This document shows, in pieces, positions 18,907 to 27,984 of a DNA stretch of 64,000 nucleotides. How positions within the stretch are numbered: the stretch's first letter is position 1; every line of letters begins with the position of its first letter. Source of the stretch: Pantoea sp. Lij88 (GTDB taxonomy: Bacteria; Pseudomonadota; Gammaproteobacteria; Enterobacterales; Enterobacteriaceae); NCBI RefSeq assembly GCF_030062155.1, contig NZ_CP118269.1:868001-932000 (forward strand). Direction: 5' to 3'. The notes beneath the pieces were generated by a model. The model saw only the letters and a program-made list of their open reading frames with translations, ran no database searches and was not told the origin of the DNA. The position numbers and the translations under genes are program-made.

Positions 18907-19683
18907 ATGAAAGAGTGGGATCCCGTGCTGTATCGCAAATTTGAAGCGGAGCGAACCCGTCCGGCCCGCGAACTGCTGGCGCGCATAAGCCTGGAACAGG
19001 TTGAGCAGGTAACCGATCTGGGATGCGGGCCAGGCAACAGTACCGAGCTGCTCGCCGATGCCTGGCCGCTGGCGCAGGTCACCGGACTCGACAGTTCAGC
19101 GGCGATGTTATCTCAGGCCAGTGAACGCCTGCCGCACTGCCGTTTTGTCCAGGCGGATATCCGCACCTGGCAGGCAGATGTGCCGCAGCAGGTGATTTAT
19201 GCCAACGCGTCGCTGCAATGGCTGGACAATCACGCCTCACTGTTTCCTCATCTGGTCAGCCAGCTGGCGACGGGAGGGGTGCTGGCAGTCCAGATGCCTG
19301 ATAACCTTAACGAACCGTCGCACCAGCTGATGCGTGAGGTGGCGACAACGGAACGCTGGCGTTCACGCATTAATGCCGCTGCTATTGAACGTACACAGCT
19401 GCTTTCGACGGGGGAGTACTACAATTTGCTGGTGCAGGCCGGTTGTGAGGTGGATATCTGGCGTACCACCTATTATCACGTGATGGCCGATGCGCAGGCG
19501 ATTATCAGCTGGCTGCAGGCGACCGGCTTACGGCCTTTCCTGGCGACGCTGGATGCCTCTGAACAGACGGCATTTCTGTCTGATTATCATCAGCGTCTGC
19601 TTACCGCCTATCCGGCTCAGGCCGATGGTCAGGTTCTGCTCGCCTTCCCGCGTCTCTTCATGGTTGCGGTGAAAAAAGGCTAA
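18907..19683 (+). CDS. tam: Trans-aconitate 2-methyltransferase
   Basis: Tam methylates trans-aconitate, a spontaneous by-product that inhibits aconitase, using S-adenosylmethionine. The 258-residue product resembles E. coli Tam (252) over its whole length. [20 protein letters not shown] (about residues 36-55) is the SAM-binding motif [12 protein letters not shown] and [13 protein letters not shown] are family-specific. Two ATGs are adjacent; the second (18907) is better spaced from GAGAGG and aligns with the E. coli start. Compared with E. coli there are a few extra residues around 145-165. The gene stands alone, divergent from the aldolase. Confidence 0.95.
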   Translation: MKEWDPVLYRKFEAERTRPARELLARISLEQVEQVTDLGCGPGNSTELLADAWPLAQVTGLDSSAAMLSQASERLPHCRFVQADIRTWQADVPQQVIYANASLQWLDNHASLFPHLVSQLATGGVLAVQMPDNLNEPSHQLMREVATTERWRSRINAAAIERTQLLSTGEYYNLLVQAGCEVDIWRTTYYHVMADAQAIISWLQATGLRPFLATLDASEQTAFLSDYHQRLLTAYPAQADGQVLLAFPRLFMVAVKKG

Positions 19684-19788
19684 GCGCGGTGGAAAGCGGG
19701 TCGCAAAAACAGCGCTACAGAGGTGAGTGCCCTTGAAAAAGCGGTTTTTCTGCACCACCTTCAACCCACAGCCCAGGGAGAAGATGTA

Positions 19789-20283
19789 ATGGATGATCAG
19801 CAGTTGCAGGCGCTTAGTGCGCAGATAGGTGAGAAGCTGAAGCAGCGCAATGCCACCGTAACCTGTGCGGAATCCTGCACGGGGGGATGGATTGCTAAAG
19901 TCTTTACCGATATCAGCGGCAGCTCTGCCTGGTTTGAACGTGGTTTTGTGACCTACAGTAATGAGGCCAAACAGCAGCTGGTGGATGTTCAGGCTGACTC
20001 GCTGGCGCAGTATGGCGCGGTCAGTGAAGCGGTGGTGCGTGAGATGGCGCTGGGTGCCCGCAAGGCGGCTCATGCTGACTATGCAATATCCGTTAGCGGC
20101 ATTGCCGGTCCGGATGGCGGCAGTGAAGAAAAACCAGTGGGCACGGTGTGGTTTGGTTTTGCCGGGCCACAGGATAACGTATTGACTTTTAAGCAGCATT
20201 TTAACGGCGATCGTGATGCCGTTCGCCGCCAGTCGGTGGCATGGGCCTTACAGAAACTGTATGGCGAATTTCTGACAAATTAA
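19789..20283 (+). CDS. pncC: Nicotinamide-nucleotide amidohydrolase PncC (CinA C-terminal family)
   Basis: PncC deamidates nicotinamide mononucleotide to nicotinate mononucleotide, recycling the by-product of NAD-dependent DNA ligase. The 164-residue product carries the family core TCAESCTGGWIAKVFTDI (about residues 27-44) and SGIAGPDGGSEEKPVGTVWFGF. I set the start at 19789, after GGGAG, which gives MDDQQLQAL as in E. coli (165 residues); a longer frame from 19723 has no Shine-Dalgarno. It precedes recA, as in E. coli and many other bacteria, but recA has its own promoter directly after the stop codon. Confidence 0.95.
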   Translation: MDDQQLQALSAQIGEKLKQRNATVTCAESCTGGWIAKVFTDISGSSAWFERGFVTYSNEAKQQLVDVQADSLAQYGAVSEAVVREMALGARKAAHADYAISVSGIAGPDGGSEEKPVGTVWFGFAGPQDNVLTFKQHFNGDRDAVRRQSVAWALQKLYGEFLTN

Positions 20284-20285
20284 AC

Positions 20286-20313
20286 TTGATACTGTATGAC
20301 TATACAGTATAAT
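20286..20313 (+). promoter_or_regulatory. recA promoter with LexA (SOS) box
   Basis: TTGATA (-35, 20286-20291) and TATAAT (-10, 20308-20313) are separated by 16 bp that are exactly the LexA operator CTGTATGACTATACAG (20292-20307). It fits CTGT-N8-ACAG and differs from the E. coli recA box by only two bases, so repression by LexA and induction by DNA damage are near certain. Confidence 0.97.
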
Positions 20314-20366
20314 TGTCGGCAACAGAAAGAGTACAGGCACCCTGAGTGCGTGTTTACCCGGCTTGA

Positions 20367-21449
<1,083 letters not shown>

Positions 21450-21458
21450 TCTCTGATG

Positions 21459-21490
21459 CGGGAGGGGCAAAAGCCTCTCCCGTAGTTTTT
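21459..21490 (+). terminator. recA terminator
   Basis: CGGGAGGGGC-AAAA-GCCTCTCCCG (one weak pair) followed by TAGTTTTT. It sits between recA and recX, so it sets the recA:recX transcript ratio. Confidence 0.85.
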
Positions 21491-21571
21491 ACCCCCTCTA
21501 TTCCCTTTCTTGCCTTCCCTCTGTCCTGTTCTGTCGCCATAATCTCCCCCTGTTTGTACAAGGTGCGCAGT

Positions 21572-22090
21572 ATGACTGAACCTTCTCAGCCCCAACCGAA
21601 TGTCGTCTCTTATTCTCGTCTGCTTGACCGTGCGATGCGTATCCTGGGTCAGCGCGATCACAGCCGTGCAGAATTAGCCCGCAAGCTGCAACAGTCAGCT
21701 CAGCGTGCCGCATGGGCACAGAAAAAAGAGCCCGAAATTATCACCGATGAGCTGCTGGAGCAGGTGCTGGACTGGTGCCAGGACAGCGGCTGGTTAAATG
21801 ACGAACGCTTCACCGAGCGGTTTATTCAGAGCCGAAGCCGTAAGGGCTTTGGGTCGCAGCGCGTGCGCCTTGAACTGGCTCAGAAAGGCATCGACCGTGA
21901 AGCCATTGATATTGCGATGGAAGAGACGGAAGTCGACTGGGCGGCCTGTGCGGCTCAGCTGGCTGAAAGAAAATTCGGACATCCGTTGCCCACAGAGTGG
22001 AAAGAGAAAGCGAAAGTACTACGCTATCTGCAGTCAAAGGGCTTTCAGACCGACGATATCCAGTCCATTTTCAGAAATTTTGATGACTAA
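21572..22090 (+). CDS. recX: RecA regulatory protein RecX
   Basis: RecX caps growing RecA filaments and limits recombination and SOS. The 172-residue product (E. coli 166) is made of helical repeats: SRAELARKLQQ (about residues 34-44), LDWCQDSGWLNDERFTERFIQSR in two overlapping tracts, and GSQRVRLELAQKGID. I chose the ATG at 21572 (MTEPSQPQP), after AAGG; a TTG at 21554 is possible but less likely. It lies 122 bp downstream of recA behind the recA terminator, the classic arrangement. Confidence 0.95.
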   Translation: MTEPSQPQPNVVSYSRLLDRAMRILGQRDHSRAELARKLQQSAQRAAWAQKKEPEIITDELLEQVLDWCQDSGWLNDERFTERFIQSRSRKGFGSQRVRLELAQKGIDREAIDIAMEETEVDWAACAAQLAERKFGHPLPTEWKEKAKVLRYLQSKGFQTDDIQSIFRNFDD

Positions 22091-22223
22091 AAGCCGATGT
22101 AATTTTACTTCCCACCGAAGAAAATTTATCTTATTCCCACTTTTTGTTCCGCTAATCAGGCACCACGAAAATGTGGCCGCGCCGATCAGAGGGAACGTTC
22201 GTTAGCGTGATTCCAGGACATAT

Positions 22224-24851
22224 ATGAGCAAGAGCACTGCTGAGATCCGTCAAGCGTTTCTCGACTTTTTTCATAGCAAGGGACATGAGGTTGTAACCAG
22301 CAGCTCCCTCGTACCGAATAACGATCCAACCTTGTTGTTTACTAACGCCGGGATGAACCAGTTTAAAGATGTGTTCCTCGGACAGGACAAACGTGATTAC
22401 ACACGTGCGACCACGTCACAGCGCTGCGTACGCGCAGGCGGTAAACATAACGATCTTGAAAACGTCGGTTACACCGCACGTCACCACACCTTCTTTGAAA
22501 TGCTGGGTAACTTCAGCTTTGGTGACTACTTCAAGAGAGAGGCGATTGGTTTTGCCTGGGAACTGCTGACGAGCGAGCAGTGGTTCAGCCTGCCTAAAGA
22601 GCGTCTGTGGGTGACGGTTTATGAAACCGACGATGAAGCCTTTGATATCTGGGCGAATGAAATCGGTGTGCCACGCGAGCGCATTATTCGCATCGGCGAC
22701 AACAAGGGCAGCGCGTACGCGTCAGATAACTTCTGGCAGATGGGCGATACCGGTCCTTGCGGTCCGTGCAGCGAGATTTTCTACGACCATGGCGATCACA
22801 TCTGGGGTGGCCCACCGGGTAGCCCGGAAGAAGATGGCGACCGTTACATTGAGATCTGGAACATCGTCTTTATGCAGTTCAACCGTCAGGCTGATGGCAC
22901 CATGCTGCCACTGCCAAAACCGTCGGTTGATACCGGAATGGGCCTTGAGCGTATTTCTGCCGTTCTGCAACACGTCAACTCCAACTATGAAATCGACCTG
23001 TTCCAGAAACTGATTCAGGCTGTGGCACAGGTTACCGGTGCGACCGATCTCAGTAACAAGTCGCTGCGCGTTATTGCCGACCACATCCGCTCCTGTGCTT
23101 TCCTGATTGCCGATGGCGTGATTCCGTCGAATGAAAACCGTGGCTACGTGCTGCGTCGTATCATTCGTCGTGCTGTGCGTCATGGCAACATGCTGGGCGC
23201 CAAAGAAGCCTTCTTCTATAAGCTGGTTGCACCTCTGGTTGAAGTTATGGGAGCGGCAGGCGAAGAGTTACAGCGTCAGCAGGCTCAGGTTGAGCAGGTG
23301 CTGAAAAGCGAAGAAGACCAGTTTGCCAGAACGCTGGAGCGCGGACTGGCGCTGCTGGACGAAGAGCTGGAAAAACTACAGGGCGACACGCTGGATGGCG
23401 AAATCGTCTTCCGTCTTTACGATACCTTTGGCTTCCCGGCTGATTTAACGGCTGACGTCTGCCGCGAACGTAATCTGAAAATCGACGAAGCGGGCTTTGA
23501 GCAGGCTATGGAGCAGCAGCGTCAGCGCGCCCGTGAAGCGAGTGGCTTCGGCGCTGACTACAGCAACGTTATTCGCATCGATGCCGCCTCATCCTTTAAA
23601 GGCTACGACCAGCTCGATTTAGCCGCCACAGTGAAAGCGCTCTACGTTGCGGGCGAGGCAGTGGAGGAAGTGACTGCAGGTCAGGATGCCGTGGTCGTGC
23701 TGGATGAAACGCCATTCTATGGGGAATCTGGCGGTCAGGTAGGCGATACCGGCCTGCTGAAAGGGAAGAATGCTGAATTTAGCGTCCAGGATACACAAAA
23801 ATATGGTCAGGCAATCGGTCATGTCGGTAAGCTGACCGCAGGGCAGTTGCGTATCGGTGATCGTCTTGAGGCACAGGTCGATGCGGCACGTCGTGCGCGT
23901 ATCCGTCTGAATCACTCTGCAACTCACTTATTACATGCCGCATTGCGTCAGGTTTTAGGTGAGCATGTGGCGCAGAAAGGCTCGCTGGTTAACGACAAAT
24001 ACCTGCGTTTCGACTTCTCGCATTTCGAAGCGATGAAACCTCAGGAGATTCGTCAGGTCGAAGATATCGTTAATGCGCAGATTCGTCGCAACCTGCCGGT
24101 AGAAACCGAAGTGATGGATCTGGAAGCAGCGAAGTCTAAAGGGGCTATGGCACTGTTTGGCGAGAAATATGATCAGCGCGTGCGCGTTCTGACCATGGGT
24201 GATTTCTCGGTTGAGCTGTGTGGTGGTACCCATGCTGCGCGTACTGGTGATATCGGCCTGTTCCGTATTCAGGCTGAGTCAGGCACCGCAGCCGGTATCC
24301 GTCGTATCGAAGCGATTACCGGTGAAGGCGCGCTGGCGCAGGTCAATGCGCAGAGCAGCCAGCTGCAGGACCTTGCGCAGCTGGTCAAAGCGAACAGCAG
24401 CAACCTGAACGAGAAAGTGCGTGGTCTGGTTGATCATGTGCGGGCTCTGGAGAAAGAGTTGCAGCAACTGCGCGATCAGCAAGCCGCGCAGGAGAGCGCT
24501 TCACTGAGCAGCAATGCCATCGACGTTAAGGGAGTGAAACTGCTGGTCAGTGAGCTCAACAATGTCGAACCTAAAATGCTGCGTACCATGGTTGATGATC
24601 TTAAGAATCAACTGGGGTCGGCGATTATTGTGCTGGCGACGGTTGCTGAAGGTAAGGTGTCGCTGATTGCGGGTGTGACCAAAGATCTGACTGACCGCGT
24701 TAAAGCGGGTGAGTTGATTGCCAGTCTGGCACAGCAGGTTGGCGGGAAGGGCGGTGGCCGTCCTGATATGGCACAAGCGGGTGGTGCTGATGCTGAGGCG
24801 CTGAAAGGCGCTCTGGCAGGGGTCGAGAGCTGGGTTAACAGCCGCCTGTAA
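22224..24851 (+). CDS. alaS: Alanyl-tRNA synthetase
   Basis: AlaS charges tRNA-Ala, recognising the G3:U70 pair, and edits mischarged Ser and Gly. The 875-residue product (E. coli 876) begins [23 protein letters not shown]. The class II motifs lie in the first 240 residues ([35 protein letters not shown] region). The editing domain has the zinc-binding [16 protein letters not shown] (about 562-577) and [13 protein letters not shown] (about 667-679). The C-terminal C-Ala domain ends in [15 protein letters not shown]. It stands alone between recX and csrA and ends at a hairpin terminator. Confidence 0.98.
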   Translation: MSKSTAEIRQAFLDFFHSKGHEVVTSSSLVPNNDPTLLFTNAGMNQFKDVFLGQDKRDYTRATTSQRCVRAGGKHNDLENVGYTARHHTFFEMLGNFSFGDYFKREAIGFAWELLTSEQWFSLPKERLWVTVYETDDEAFDIWANEIGVPRERIIRIGDNKGSAYASDNFWQMGDTGPCGPCSEIFYDHGDHIWGGPPGSPEEDGDRYIEIWNIVFMQFNRQADGTMLPLPKPSVDTGMGLERISAVLQHVNSNYEIDLFQKLIQAVAQVTGATDLSNKSLRVIADHIRSCAFLIADGVIPSNENRGYVLRRIIRRAVRHGNMLGAKEAFFYKLVAPLVEVMGAAGEELQRQQAQVEQVLKSEEDQFARTLERGLALLDEELEKLQGDTLDGEIVFRLYDTFGFPADLTADVCRERNLKIDEAGFEQAMEQQRQRAREASGFGADYSNVIRIDAASSFKGYDQLDLAATVKALYVAGEAVEEVTAGQDAVVVLDETPFYGESGGQVGDTGLLKGKNAEFSVQDTQKYGQAIGHVGKLTAGQLRIGDRLEAQVDAARRARIRLNHSATHLLHAALRQVLGEHVAQKGSLVNDKYLRFDFSHFEAMKPQEIRQVEDIVNAQIRRNLPVETEVMDLEAAKSKGAMALFGEKYDQRVRVLTMGDFSVELCGGTHAARTGDIGLFRIQAESGTAAGIRRIEAITGEGALAQVNAQSSQLQDLAQLVKANSSNLNEKVRGLVDHVRALEKELQQLRDQQAAQESASLSSNAIDVKGVKLLVSELNNVEPKMLRTMVDDLKNQLGSAIIVLATVAEGKVSLIAGVTKDLTDRVKAGELIASLAQQVGGKGGGRPDMAQAGGADAEALKGALAGVESWVNSRL

Positions 24852-24871
24852 CATATAGAACAAGGCATTGT

Positions 24872-24905
24872 AAAAAGCGTCAGAACCCCGGTTCCGGCGC
24901 TTTTT
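24872..24905 (+). terminator. alaS terminator
   Basis: AAAAAGCG at the left pairs with CGCTTTTT at the right around an imperfect GC-rich inner stem (GAACC/GGTTC). The T-run is five bases. Confidence 0.75.
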
Positions 24906-25099
24906 AATACGATGCTAAAGCAGCAAATGACAAAGTCAGGTTGATGTAGTGTATTTCGGCTAAACTAACTATCAGCAGAATGTATTGGCGCATCGATGTG
25001 CATTGGTGTATTTCTCATAGTCAATGTGCAGCGTTAAATGATGGATAATGCCGGGAGCCTGTACTAGCCCGACTCTTTTAATCTTTCAAGGAGCAAAGA

Positions 25100-25285
25100 A
25101 TGCTTATTCTAACTCGTCGAGTTGGTGAAACCCTCATGATCGGTGATGAGGTAACTGTAACGGTGCTGGGTGTTAAGGGTAACCAGGTTCGTATTGGGGT
25201 TAACGCGCCGAAAGAAGTGTCTGTGCATCGCGAAGAGATCTATCAACGCATCCAGGCTGAAAAAACGCAACAAACCAGCGTTTAA
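25100..25285 (+). CDS. csrA: Carbon storage regulator CsrA
   Basis: CsrA (RsmA in plant-associated enterics) is a dimeric RNA-binding protein that binds GGA motifs in mRNA leaders, represses glycogen and stationary-phase genes, promotes motility and in Erwiniaceae restrains exoenzymes and virulence. The 61-residue product is identical to E. coli CsrA except in the last few residues; [15 protein letters not shown] and the RNA-contact Arg44 in SVHREEI are present. Its own leader carries AAGGAGCAAAGAATG, the same GGA-containing ribosome-binding site through which E. coli csrA controls itself. Downstream lies the tRNA operon, as in E. coli. Confidence 0.98.
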   Translation: MLILTRRVGETLMIGDEVTVTVLGVKGNQVRIGVNAPKEVSVHREEIYQRIQAEKTQQTSV

Positions 25286-25293
25286 CGGATTCA

Positions 25294-25317
25294 GCGTCTC
25301 GCACAAGTGCGAGGCGC
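25294..25317 (+). terminator. Hairpin after csrA
   Basis: GCGTCTCGCAC and GTGCGAGGCGC pair over 11 positions (one G-T) with almost no loop. There is no proper T-run, so it may be a weak terminator or stabiliser. Confidence 0.45.
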
Positions 25318-25476
25318 TACCGCTTTGTCTAAAAATCCTGCCTTTTCTTTTCTCCTGCTTCCTTCCTGTTTTGTTAACCTCATCCTCTTTCATTGTTGAT
25401 AATTCACTCTTTTTGTCGCCATTTTGTCCCAATTGTGTGTGATTTGCTCAATCAAACAAAGTTTCGGAAAAATTGT

Positions 25477-25504
25477 TTGACTTAAAAGTCCGGGAAAGTA
25501 ATAT
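25477..25504 (+). promoter_or_regulatory. Promoter of the tRNA operon
   Basis: TTGACT (25477-25482), 16 bp, TAATAT (25499-25504), then the GC-rich stretch GTGCGCCACG. The GC discriminator is typical of stable-RNA promoters that are shut by ppGpp. Transcription would start about 57 bases before the tRNA-Ser gene. Confidence 0.8.
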
Positions 25505-25568
25505 GTGCGCCACGCAGTGCCGATGAGCAGAAACAACGTTCAGACGCACAGTTCGAAAGAAAGCGTAT

Positions 25569-25661
25569 GGTGAGGTGGCCGAGAGGCTGAAGGCGCTCCC
25601 CTGCTAAGGGAGTATACGGTCAAAAGCTGTATCGAGGGTTCGAATCCCTCCCTCACCGCCA
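25569..25661 (+). tRNA. serV: tRNA-Ser(GCT)
   Basis: A 93-nt class II tRNA with the long variable arm typical of serine. The acceptor arm GGTGAGG pairs with CCTCACC before GCCA; the anticodon GCT is at 25603-25605 (loop context CTGCTAA) and reads AGC/AGU. CCA is encoded. It corresponds to E. coli serV and opens the same cluster. Confidence 0.97.
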
Positions 25662-25669
25662 TTTTCGAT

Positions 25670-25746
25670 GCATCCATAGCTCAGCTGGATAGAGTACTCG
25701 GCTACGAACCGAGCGGTCGGAGGTTCGAATCCTCCTGGATGCACCA
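25670..25746 (+). tRNA. tRNA-Arg(ACG), copy 1
   Basis: A 77-nt tRNA: GCATCCA pairs with TGGATGC, the T-arm is GGAGG-TTCGAAT-CCTCC, and the anticodon ACG (25704-25706) is converted to ICG to read CGU, CGC and CGA. CCA is encoded. It corresponds to E. coli argV/Y/Z/Q. The CCA is the first part of a hairpin with the downstream spacer. Confidence 0.97.
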
Positions 25747-25880
25747 TATTTTCGAATATGGAGAAGTGCCTCGGTGTGACATGACGCATTAGCGTTCAAG
25801 CCGCACTAAGGAGGATAACGTTGCTTTAGCAACGGCCCGAAGGGCGAAGCGCAAGCTGAGTAATCCTCCTGGATGCACCA
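25747..25880 (+). ncRNA. tRNA-linked structured repeat, copy 1 (rtT-like)
   Basis: A 134-nt unit that directly follows the tRNA and ends with a second copy of the tRNA's last 19 nt (AATCCTCCTGGATGCACCA). Predicted folds: CCATATT/AATATGG closing a TTCG loop; ACGC/GCGT; and a junction closed by AGGAGGAT/ATCCTCCT containing CGTTGC-TTTA-GCAACG, GCCC-GAA-GGGC and AGC-GCAA-GCT. The duplication of the 3' 19 nt recalls the rtT repeats of the E. coli tyrT operon. Function unknown. Confidence 0.7.
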
Positions 25881-25964
25881 TCGAAAATAAAGAAACAAAG
25901 CGAATTAGCAATTCCTTTCATGGTGAGTAGTTAGCGCCCTGCGTTGTACAAGAATTAGATTTAT

Positions 25965-26041
25965 GCATCCATAGCTCAGCTGGATAGAGTACTCGGCTAC
26001 GAACCGAGCGGTCGGAGGTTCGAATCCTCCTGGATGCACCA
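25965..26041 (+). tRNA. tRNA-Arg(ACG), copy 2
   Basis: 77 nt, identical to copy 1 over the whole gene, with anticodon ACG at 25999-26001. It is separated from the preceding repeat by 84 bp that show no similarity to the other spacer. Confidence 0.97.
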
Positions 26042-26175
26042 TATTCTGCAATATGGTAAGTGCCTCAGTGTGTCATGACGTGATTAGCGTTCAGGCCGCA
26101 CTAAGGAGGATAACGTTGCTTCAGCAACGGCCCGAAGGGCGAAGCGAAAGCTGAGTAATCCTCCTGGATGCACCA
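26042..26175 (+). ncRNA. tRNA-linked structured repeat, copy 2 (rtT-like)
   Basis: The second 134-nt unit. The first hairpin keeps its stem (CCATATT/AATATGG) but its loop is CTGC. The core from GCCGCACTAAGGAGGATAAC on is nearly identical to the other copies; AGC-GAAA-GCT replaces the GCAA tetraloop, still a GNRA loop. It ends in the same 19-nt tRNA tail. Confidence 0.7.
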
Positions 26176-26246
26176 TTCTTTGTAACATCCTCAGGTTGGT
26201 TTCTGTCATTCCATTAAAATTTGTGCCCCAAAAGATAGACCCCAAT

Positions 26247-26323
26247 GCATCCATAGCTCAGCTGGATAGAGTACTCGGCTACGAACCGAGCGGTCGGAGG
26301 TTCGAATCCTCCTGGATGCACCA
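26247..26323 (+). tRNA. tRNA-Arg(ACG), copy 3
   Basis: 77 nt, identical to copies 1 and 2, with anticodon ACG at 26281-26283. It is the last tRNA of the cluster; E. coli has four arginine copies at the same place. Confidence 0.97.
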
Positions 26324-26457
26324 TATTCTCCAATATGGACAGTGCCTCAGTGTGACATGACGCAATAAGCGTCCCGGCCGCACTAAGGAGGATAACGTTG
26401 CTTCAGCAACGGCCCGAAGGACCAAGCGAAAGCTGAGTAATCCTCCTGGATGCACCA
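26324..26457 (+). ncRNA. tRNA-linked structured repeat, copy 3 (rtT-like)
   Basis: The third 134-nt unit. The first hairpin has the same stem with loop CTCC; the second hairpin is extended to GACGC-AATAA-GCGTC by paired changes. The GCCC/GGGC hairpin is disturbed here (GGACC). It ends in the 19-nt tRNA tail. No intrinsic terminator follows closely. Confidence 0.7.
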
Positions 26458-26919
26458 TCTTCTTCAGTTTAAAAAAATCCCTCAGTCTGTTATATCCTAA
26501 AAATCGTTCAGCGCCTGCATGTAGATATCACGTTGTATCATCTCCATTGAGCGAAGCCCGAATTGAATCATTATCCAGAACTCTCCCCTGCAGTTACCCT
26601 CTGGCTTTACCCGTACTGATTTCCTGCTTAATCCGCTTCACTGATTCATCATCCTGACTTAAGCGACCCGAAACGCCTTTTTTGCGCGTCAGCGCTCTCC
26701 ATTTTGCTGCCCACGCCCGTCCGCCGCCGCTTGTTCGTCAGAACAATGTTAAAAAATCGCTTAAAATTCGTACGGTTATCAGTGGCCGCGCACGATCACC
26801 TTTATCTGAAAACAAAAATTGCTAATGCTTTCAAAGCATTTGCTGTTCATCCCCCCTGGCGACAACCTGTCCACATTAGGCTAAAGTAATGTCTCATTTG
26901 GTGAATGTCCGGAGTGACA
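26458..26919. other. 462-bp gene-free region between the tRNA cluster and yqaB
   Basis: No open frame here resembles a protein family. The only clear element is AATGCTTT-C-AAAGCATT (26824-26840), a perfect 8-bp inverted repeat about 80 bases ahead of yqaB that could be an operator. A short T6 run follows AAACGCC at about 26675 without a good stem, so I cannot show where the tRNA transcript ends. Confidence 0.5.
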
Positions 26920-27486
26920 ATGTACGATCAATATGACGCCCTGATTTTCGATATGGACGGCACGATTCTTGATACTGAGCCGACACATCGAAAAGCGTGG
27001 CGTCAGGTACTGGCGCATTACGGATTAACGCTGGATGAAGAACGCATTATCGACTTCAATGGCGCACCTGCCTGGCGGCTTGCGCAGTTCATCATTGAAT
27101 CCAATCAGTCGTCACTCGACCCTCATCTTCTTGCCGCAGAAAAAACCGCTGCTGTGAAAGCGATGCTGCTGGAAAACGTTAAACCACTGCCTTTAATGGA
27201 CGTGGTGAAAGCGTACCACGGACGTCGTCCGATGGCGGTGGGTACCGGAAGCGAACATAGCATGGCAGAGGCGTTACTGACGCAGCTGGGCGTGCGTGAG
27301 CTCTTTGCGGCAGTCGTCGGCGCTGACGATGTACAGCGTCACAAACCCGAGCCTGAAACCTTCTTACGCTGTGCTGAGCTGATGGGTGTGGCTCCGGCAC
27401 GCTGTGTGGTGTTCGAAGATGCAGACTTTGGTATTCAGGCCGCGAAGGCGGCAGGCATGGCAGTGGTGGATGTCCGCTCACTGTGA
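26920..27486 (+). CDS. yqaB: HAD-family sugar phosphatase YqaB (fructose-1-phosphatase)
   Basis: A 188-residue haloacid dehalogenase-like phosphatase; E. coli YqaB dephosphorylates fructose-1-phosphate and other small phosphates. Motif I is FDMDGTILDTEPTH (first Asp is the nucleophile, about residue 11), motif II contains the Thr of AVGTGSE, motif III Lys lies in RHKPEPETF, and motif IV is VVFEDADFGIQAAKAAGM. The ATG at 26920 is 5 bases after GGAG and gives the E. coli length; an ATG at 26905 lacks spacing. It overlaps yqaA by 4 bp. Confidence 0.95.
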   Translation: MYDQYDALIFDMDGTILDTEPTHRKAWRQVLAHYGLTLDEERIIDFNGAPAWRLAQFIIESNQSSLDPHLLAAEKTAAVKAMLLENVKPLPLMDVVKAYHGRRPMAVGTGSEHSMAEALLTQLGVRELFAAVVGADDVQRHKPEPETFLRCAELMGVAPARCVVFEDADFGIQAAKAAGMAVVDVRSL

Positions 27487-27911
27487 GTGACGTTCTCACC
27501 TATGCCTCAATGTTTGGCAGCAGTTTTCTGAGTGCGACGCTCCTGCCGGGAAGCTCTGAAGCATTGCTGATAGCACTATTAATAGCAAAAAAGACATCAG
27601 TTTACGGGTTGCTTTTAGCCGCATCACTGGGAAACACCTTGGGCGGTTTAACCAACATTCTTATTGGTCGCTTGCTGCCGCTAAAACGTCAGGGGCGATG
27701 GCATGACACAGCAATGACGTGGTTGCACCGACTGGGACCTGCAGCACTGTTATTCAGCTGGCTGCCGGTGATAGGTGATCTGCTCTGCGTTCTCGCAGGC
27801 TGGTTACGTTTCGCCTGGCTACCCGCGATGCTGTTTCTCGCTGTCGGCAAAACACTGCGTTATATCGTTATCGCGACTGCCACATTACAGGGTATGCAAT
27901 GGTGGCATTGA
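27483..27911 (+). CDS. yqaA: DedA-like inner-membrane protein YqaA
   Basis: A 142-residue membrane protein of the SNARE-associated/VTT (DedA-like) family, same length as E. coli YqaA. Hydrophobic segments cover most of the chain. Conserved are [17 protein letters not shown] near the N-terminus, [24 protein letters not shown] and the end GMQWWH. DedA-like proteins are linked to lipid scrambling and membrane homeostasis; the role of YqaA is unknown. Translation starts at a GTG that overlaps the yqaB stop codon, so it is coupled to yqaB. Confidence 0.93.
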   Translation: MSDVLTYASMFGSSFLSATLLPGSSEALLIALLIAKKTSVYGLLLAASLGNTLGGLTNILIGRLLPLKRQGRWHDTAMTWLHRLGPAALLFSWLPVIGDLLCVLAGWLRFAWLPAMLFLAVGKTLRYIVIATATLQGMQWWH

Positions 27912-27984
27912 TTCGCACAGATTCGAGGCTACGGTTAACATTATGCTGAACAAAAATAAATTATTATCACAGCGGGGGGGTAAT

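Noticed and set aside
19528..20199. A 223-codon open frame on the minus strand over tam and pncC
   Set aside because: It crosses the tam-pncC gap and both genes in antisense; no family motif and no ribosome-binding site.
25670..26457. CRISPR array
   Set aside because: The regular repeats are tRNA-Arg genes and their linked units, not short direct repeats with unique spacers; no cas genes nearby.
26704..26889. A possible 61-codon gene before yqaB
   Set aside because: No ribosome-binding site, no family resemblance, and it runs through the palindrome and the likely yqaB promoter.
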